Below are positions 7,883 through 11,712 of a stretch of 11,712 nt of DNA, one piece after another; within the stretch, counting starts at the first letter, position 1, and the number at the start of each line of letters is the position of its first letter. The notes under the pieces were generated by a model. It was given only the letters and a program-made list of their open reading frames with translations, made no database searches and was not told where the DNA came from. Both the position numbers and the translations under genes were made by a program. The stretch comes from Zoogloeaceae bacterium (GTDB lineage: Bacteria; Pseudomonadota; Gammaproteobacteria; Burkholderiales; Rhodocyclaceae), in contig JAITEO010000160.1 in the NCBI GenBank assembly GCA_031281985.1, positions 1-11,712 of the forward strand, given 5' to 3'.

Positions 7883-9312
7883 GCGCCCGCCCTCCGTGTC
7901 CGCTTGCCCGTCTTCGCCGTCTTGTTCGCCCGCGCGGGCTTTGCCGCTGCGCCCGCCTCCGCGACCAGCTCTTCCACGGCGCGTGTAAAGGCGGCGGCGC
8001 GGTCGGCGTAGTTCTTGTACATGTCGAAGCTGGCGCAGGCGGGCGAGAGCAGGACGCAATCGCCCGCTTGCGCCATGCCGGTCAGCCAGCGCACCGCTTC
8101 CGGCATATCGGCGCAGGACTTTATTGGCAGGCCGCAGGCGGCAATCGCCTTGCCGATCAAGTCTCCATCGCGCCCGATCAGCGCCACGGCGCGGCCATGC
8201 TGTTGCAAGGCGGGCAGGAGCGGCGCGAAATCCTGTCCCTTGCCCTCGCCGCCGAGAATCAGCGCAACCTTGCATCCCATGCCGCGAATCGCCGCCAGCG
8301 TCGCGCCGACATTGGTGCCCTTGGAATCATCCACGTAGCACACGCCCGCGTGCTCCGTCACCGGCATGAGCCGGTGCGGCAAGCCCCGAAAATCCCGCAA
8401 GGCGGGCAACAGCCGCCGGTTGTCGATGCCGATGGCCGCGCACAGCGCCAGCGCCGCCATGGCGTTGGCGGCGTGATGCAAGCCCTGGAGCGGCAATTCG
8501 TCCAGCCGGAGGAGCGCCTCCTCGCCGCGGCACAGGGTATCGTCCAGGATGCCGTAATGTCCGGGACGCGGCGGCGCATCCAGGCCGAAGGTCAGCAGCC
8601 GCCCCAGATCCTGCCAGTTGCCCATGCCGAGCGACCAGTCATCCTCGCGATTCAACACCTGGCTTGCTCCGCCCCGGAAAATGCGCGCCTTGGCGGTGGC
8701 ATAGGCCGTCATGTCGCCATGCCGATCCAGGTGATCTTCCGTCACGTTCAGCACCGCCGCCGCCGAAAAGGGCAGGTAGTGGCTGGCTTCCAACTGAAAG
8801 CTGGAAAGCTCCAGCACCCATACCCTGGGCAAGGCGTTCGCATCCAGCGCCGCCATCAGCGCGTCCAGGAGCGAAGGCGAAATGTTGCCGCAGGCGATCG
8901 CGAAGATGCCCGCCCCATTCAGGAGATGCGCGGTCAGGGCAGTGGTCGTGGTCTTGCCGTTGCTGCCGGTGATCGCCAACACCAGCGCGTCCGGCTGGCA
9001 ATCATCCAGCGCCGCCATGAACAGATCGACTTCCGAAACCACCTTGATCCCCGAAGCGGCAATTTCCGGCGAGGACAACGGGATGCCGGGAGAAAGGGCA
9101 ATGGCGTCGATGGCGCGAAACGTCTCACGCTTGAACGCGCCGGTCACGACCTCGATTTCCGGCGCGAACGCCTGCAAGGCGGCCAATCCCGGCGGCGTCT
9201 CGCGGCTATCCGCCACGCGCACGAACGCGCCCTGGCGGTGCAGCCATTTCGCCATCGCCAGCCCGGATTCCCCGAGACCTGCCACCACAAAGCGTTTGCC
9301 GGAAAATTCCAT
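7879..9312 (-). CDS. murD: UDP-MurNAc-L-Ala--D-Glu ligase MurD, with basic C-terminal tail
   Basis: Cytoplasmic ligase that adds D-glutamate to UDP-MurNAc-L-alanine using ATP. Motifs in order: N-terminal Rossmann-like 'VAGLGESGLAMAKWL' (10-24), P-loop [10 protein letters not shown] (115-124), 'LELSSFQLE' (167-175), 'LNVTEDHLDRHG' (188-199), a lysine at 208 in 'TAKARIF' matching the family's carbamylated Lys, 'DDSKGTNVGATL', 'LILGGEGKGQDF' and 'LLSPACASFDMYKNY'. Two oddities stand out. The usual HN motif reads H279-H280, so its Asn is replaced by His. The protein is 477 residues (about 440 in E. coli) and ends in a roughly 28-residue Lys/Arg/Ala-rich tail (450-477). The start at 9312 gives the expected N-terminus, with an AGGGA Shine-Dalgarno overlapping the mraY stop. 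The stop overlaps the ftsW start as ATGA. Function is confident; whether the two oddities alter activity is unknown. Confidence 0.96.
   Translation of the reverse strand: MEFSGKRFVVAGLGESGLAMAKWLHRQGAFVRVADSRETPPGLAALQAFAPEIEVVTGAFKRETFRAIDAIALSPGIPLSSPEIAASGIKVVSEVDLFMAALDDCQPDALVLAITGSNGKTTTTALTAHLLNGAGIFAIACGNISPSLLDALMAALDANALPRVWVLELSSFQLEASHYLPFSAAAVLNVTEDHLDRHGDMTAYATAKARIFRGGASQVLNREDDWSLGMGNWQDLGRLLTFGLDAPPRPGHYGILDDTLCRGEEALLRLDELPLQGLHHAANAMAALALCAAIGIDNRRLLPALRDFRGLPHRLMPVTEHAGVCYVDDSKGTNVGATLAAIRGMGCKVALILGGEGKGQDFAPLLPALQQHGRAVALIGRDGDLIGKAIAACGLPIKSCADMPEAVRWLTGMAQAGDCVLLSPACASFDMYKNYADRAAAFTRAVEELVAEAGAAAKPARANKTAKTGKRTRRAGA
7891..7895 (-). promoter_or_regulatory. ftsW Shine-Dalgarno GGAGG within murD tail
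   Basis: GGAGG lies 8 bases before the ATG at 7882 and is encoded by the 'TRR' codons of the basic MurD tail. It selects 7882 as the ftsW start from a frame that runs back through murD. Confidence 0.8.
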
Positions 9313-9316
9313 GTCG

Positions 9317-9321
9317 TCCCT
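9317..9321 (-). promoter_or_regulatory. murD Shine-Dalgarno AGGGA overlapping mraY stop
   Basis: AGGGA sits 4 bases before the ATG at 9312 and overlaps the mraY TAG stop (9320-9322). Spacing is short, and it is weaker than the GGAGG sites at ftsW, murG, ftsA and ftsZ. Confidence 0.5.
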
Positions 9322-10423
9322 AGCGCAGTTTCAGGGTGGAAAGGCCAAACAGCACCAGCAGGATGGTGATGATCCAGAAGCGCACCACCACCTGTGTTTC
9401 CTTCCAGCCGCTTTGTTCGAAATGGTGATGCAAGGGCGCCATGAGAAAGATGCGCCGCCCCGTGCCGTAGCGGCGCAGGGTGTATTGAAACCAGCCGACC
9501 TGGATCATGACCGACAGGGTTTCCACCACGAACACCCCGCCCATGATGAACAGCACGATTTCCTGGCGCACGATGACCGCCACGCAGCCCAGCGCCGCGC
9601 CCAGCGAGAGCGCCCCGACATCGCCCATGAAGACTTCCGCCGGATAGGCGTTGAACCACAAGAACCCCAGCCCCGCGCCGGCAATCGCCCCCAGCAGGAT
9701 GCACAACTCGCCCGCGCCGGGCACATGCGGAAACAGCAGGTATTCGGCATGACCGGCGTGACCGGCCACATAGGCGAAGATGACGAAGGCGGCGGCGATC
9801 ATCACCGTCGGCATGATCGCCAGGCCGTCCAGGCCGTCCGTCAGGTTGATGGCGTTGGAAGTGCCGACGATGACGCAGTAGGTCAGCGCCACGAATCCCC
9901 AGACGCCCAGGGGATAGGCAACGATCTTGAAGAACGGCACGATCAGTTCGGTCTGCGCCGGATTGTTGCTGGAAAAGGCGAGAAACAGCGCCGCGCCCAG
10001 CCCCAGCACCGATTGCCAGAAGAATTTCCAGCGGCTCGCCAGCCCCTTGGGGTCGCGGTACACCACTTTCTTCCAGTCGTCGTACCAGCCGATGACGCCA
10101 AACCCCAGGGTGACGACCAGCACCGTCCACACATAGCGATTGGAAAGATCGCACCACAACAGGGTGGTCAGCGTGATGGCCAGCAAAATCAACACCCCGC
10201 CCATCGTCGGCGTGCCGGATTTGGCCAGATGCGTTTCCGGCCCGCACTGGCGCACCGCCTGGCCGATTTTCTTCGCCGCCAGCCAGCGGATGACCCTGGG
10301 ACCCAGCGCCAGCGAAAAGAACATCGCCGTCATCGCCGCCAGCACGGTGCGCAAGGTGAGGTAATTGAAGACGGAAAACGCCCGCACCTCCTGGGAAAGC
10401 CATTGGAAAAACAAAAGCAGCAT
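9320..10423 (-). CDS. mraY: Phospho-N-acetylmuramoyl-pentapeptide transferase MraY
   Basis: Polytopic inner-membrane enzyme that transfers phospho-MurNAc-pentapeptide from UDP to undecaprenyl phosphate, making lipid I on the cytoplasmic face. At 367 residues it is full length. Family motifs seen: '[16 protein letters not shown]' (61-76), the aspartate pair D115-D116 in 'IGWYDDWKK', '[11 protein letters not shown]', 'VFMGD' with the third key Asp at 268, and '[11 protein letters not shown]' with the HHH triad at 332-334. Several hydrophobic segments suit the family's ten transmembrane helices. The ATG at 10423 was chosen over in-frame upstream starts because those lie within murF, 'MLLLFFQWL' is a typical MraY N-terminus, and a GAGGGG Shine-Dalgarno sits 8 bases upstream. 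Translation is probably coupled to murF through the TGATG junction. The TAG stop is 7 bases before murD. Confidence 0.97.
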   Translation of the reverse strand: MLLLFFQWLSQEVRAFSVFNYLTLRTVLAAMTAMFFSLALGPRVIRWLAAKKIGQAVRQCGPETHLAKSGTPTMGGVLILLAITLTTLLWCDLSNRYVWTVLVVTLGFGVIGWYDDWKKVVYRDPKGLASRWKFFWQSVLGLGAALFLAFSSNNPAQTELIVPFFKIVAYPLGVWGFVALTYCVIVGTSNAINLTDGLDGLAIMPTVMIAAAFVIFAYVAGHAGHAEYLLFPHVPGAGELCILLGAIAGAGLGFLWFNAYPAEVFMGDVGALSLGAALGCVAVIVRQEIVLFIMGGVFVVETLSVMIQVGWFQYTLRRYGTGRRIFLMAPLHHHFEQSGWKETQVVVRFWIITILLVLFGLSTLKLR

Positions 10424-11712
10424 CAGTTTGTCCCCTCTTCCTCTTGCGCTTGCGCCGCGTTCAGGAGCAATCCCACGACCCGCTCCATGCGCATGAAGCG
10501 CGACCCCTTGACCAGCAGCGTGCGCGCGCCAGAATCGCCTTCCTCCCGGGCGCAATCCTTCAATTCTTCCAGCAGCGCCTTGACCAGCGCCTCCGGCGTC
10601 TTGAAGACGCGCGCGCCCTCGCCAAAACTGCGCGCCGCCTGCGCGCTGGCCTCGCCCAGCGCATAGAGGCGATCCACGCCCATGCTGCGGGCGTAGCCGC
10701 CGATTTCATCGTGATACTGGGCGCTGGCTTCGCCGACCTCGCCCATGTCGCCCAGCACCAGAAACTGCCGTCCTATCGTGCCCGCCAGCACGTCGATGCC
10801 CGCGCGCACGGAATCCGGATTGGCGTTGTAGGTGTCATCGAGGAGGATCGCGCCATACGGCCCGGCCTTTTGCTGCAAGCGCCCATTCACGCCGGAAAAC
10901 CGGCGCAGACCCTCTGCCAGCGCGTCCAGTTCCAGCCCCACCGCCAGCCCCGCCGCCGCCGCCGCGCAAGCGTTCATCGCGTTGTGACGACCGGGTATCT
11001 GCAATTCGACATCGCGCGCGCCCTGATTGGTGAGGAGGGTCATGCGGGTGGTGAGGCCATGCAGATGAATCTTGCCGCGCACGTCGGCGGGGTGTTCGAG
11101 CGCGAAGGTCAGCGTCGGGCGGCTGGCGTTTTTTCGCTGCCAGAGCGCGGCCTGCGGGTCGTCGTTATTGATGAGCGCAACGCCGCCCTGCTCCAGGCCG
11201 TCATAGATGCTGGCCTTTTCCACCGCCACCGCGGTCAGATCGCCCATGCCTTCCAGATGCGCGCGCTGGGCGTTGGTGATGAGCGCCGCCGTGGGACGGA
11301 CAATCCGCGTGAGATAGCCAATCTCGCCCGGATGGTTCATACCCATTTCCAGCACCGCCGCTTTGTGTTCCGCGCCCAGGCGCAACAGGGTCAGCGGGAC
11401 GCCGATATCGTTGTTGAAATTGCCCTGCGGCGTCAGGATGCTGTTTTCTCCCCAGGCCGTCTTCAGGATGCTGGCGATCATTTCGCGCGTGGTGGTCTTG
11501 CCGTTGGAGCCGGTCACGGCGATTACCGGCTGCGCGTATTGCCGCCGCCACGCCGCCGCCAGCCGCCCCAGCGCCAAGCGGGTGTCTTCCACCAGAAGGA
11601 CCGGAACGCCCTGCGGCAATTTTTCCGCGGAGTGCACCAGCAAGGCCGCCGCGCCCTGGGCGACGGCTTCCTCCAGATAATCATGGGCATCGAAACGCTC
11701 GCCCTGCAAGGC
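10423..11712 (-). CDS. murF: UDP-MurNAc-tripeptide--D-Ala-D-Ala ligase MurF, 5' end truncated by window
   Basis: Cytoplasmic ATP-dependent Mur ligase that adds D-Ala-D-Ala to the UDP-MurNAc-tripeptide, completing the pentapeptide precursor. The 429 visible residues begin inside the N-terminal substrate-binding domain ('[10 protein letters not shown]'). They continue through the ATP-binding loop TGSNGKTTT (fragment residues 67-75), '[16 protein letters not shown]', '[13 protein letters not shown]', '[12 protein letters not shown]' and the C-terminal-domain motif '[10 protein letters not shown]', and end near '[14 protein letters not shown]'. The frame stays open to the window edge. The TTG at 11709 lies inside the conserved domain and is not a start, so I infer that roughly 35-45 N-terminal residues lie outside. 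The stop codon overlaps the mraY start by one base (TGATG). No disruption is seen in the visible part. MurE, usually the preceding gene, is not in view. Confidence 0.96.
   Translation of the reverse strand, partial: ALQGERFDAHDYLEEAVAQGAAALLVHSAEKLPQGVPVLLVEDTRLALGRLAAAWRRQYAQPVIAVTGSNGKTTTREMIASILKTAWGENSILTPQGNFNNDIGVPLTLLRLGAEHKAAVLEMGMNHPGEIGYLTRIVRPTAALITNAQRAHLEGMGDLTAVAVEKASIYDGLEQGGVALINNDDPQAALWQRKNASRPTLTFALEHPADVRGKIHLHGLTTRMTLLTNQGARDVELQIPGRHNAMNACAAAAAGLAVGLELDALAEGLRRFSGVNGRLQQKAGPYGAILLDDTYNANPDSVRAGIDVLAGTIGRQFLVLGDMGEVGEASAQYHDEIGGYARSMGVDRLYALGEASAQAARSFGEGARVFKTPEALVKALLEELKDCAREEGDSGARTLLVKGSRFMRMERVVGLLLNAAQAQEEEGTN
10432..10437 (-). promoter_or_regulatory. mraY Shine-Dalgarno GAGGGG within murF
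   Basis: GAGGGG lies 8 bases before the ATG at 10423, inside the Glu/Gly-rich last codons of murF. It supports the mraY start at the TGATG junction rather than in-frame starts further upstream within murF. Confidence 0.7.

Noticed and set aside
8882..10666. A 594-codon plus-strand open frame opposite murD, mraY and the end of murF.
   Set aside because: It is again a mirror of strongly coding minus-strand sequence. It crosses gene boundaries and has His/Gln/Arg-rich low-complexity content and no family signal.

Overview
The window is a contiguous piece of a bacterial dcw (division and cell wall) cluster, read entirely from the minus strand. In transcription order (high to low coordinates) it holds murF (5' end cut off by the window edge), mraY, murD, ftsW, murG, murC, ddl, ftsQ, ftsA and ftsZ. 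All ten reading frames are open, with family-typical lengths and motifs. I see no frameshift, mobile element, RNA gene or CRISPR array. No gene-free stretch exceeds about 70 bases.

Organism: a GC-rich Gram-negative bacterium, most likely a betaproteobacterium. The gene order matches the beta/gammaproteobacterial cluster, with no murB between murC and ddl, unlike the common alphaproteobacterial layout. FtsZ carries segments I associate with Burkholderiales-like FtsZ ('VILNDKL', 'FGAVYDENM', C-terminal 'DIPSFLRKQAD'). MurD, Ddl and FtsQ also read as betaproteobacterial. This placement rests on remembered family features, not on a search, and I do not name a genus.

Layout: 10423-11712 murF; 9320-10423 mraY; 7879-9312 murD; 6707-7882 ftsW; 5643-6710 murG; 4213-5646 murC; 3305-4216 ddl; 2501-3268 ftsQ; 1279-2508 ftsA; 70-1239 ftsZ; 1-69 spacer with a perfect hairpin. 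Four junctions are 4-bp ATGA overlaps, one is a 1-bp TGATG overlap and one (ftsQ/ftsA) is an 8-bp overlap. The only spacers are 7 bp (mraY-murD), 36 bp (ddl-ftsQ) and 39 bp (ftsA-ftsZ).

How the genes work together: MurC, MurD and MurF build UDP-MurNAc-pentapeptide, with Ddl supplying D-Ala-D-Ala to MurF. MraY moves the muropeptide onto undecaprenyl phosphate (lipid I) and MurG adds GlcNAc (lipid II). FtsW polymerises lipid II at the septum. FtsQ, FtsA and FtsZ form and anchor the divisome.

Nothing here looks like an undescribed system. The points most worth a second look are a His in place of the first Asn of the Mur-ligase HN motif in MurD, a basic C-terminal tail on MurD, and a hairpin with a possible competing fold just after ftsZ.
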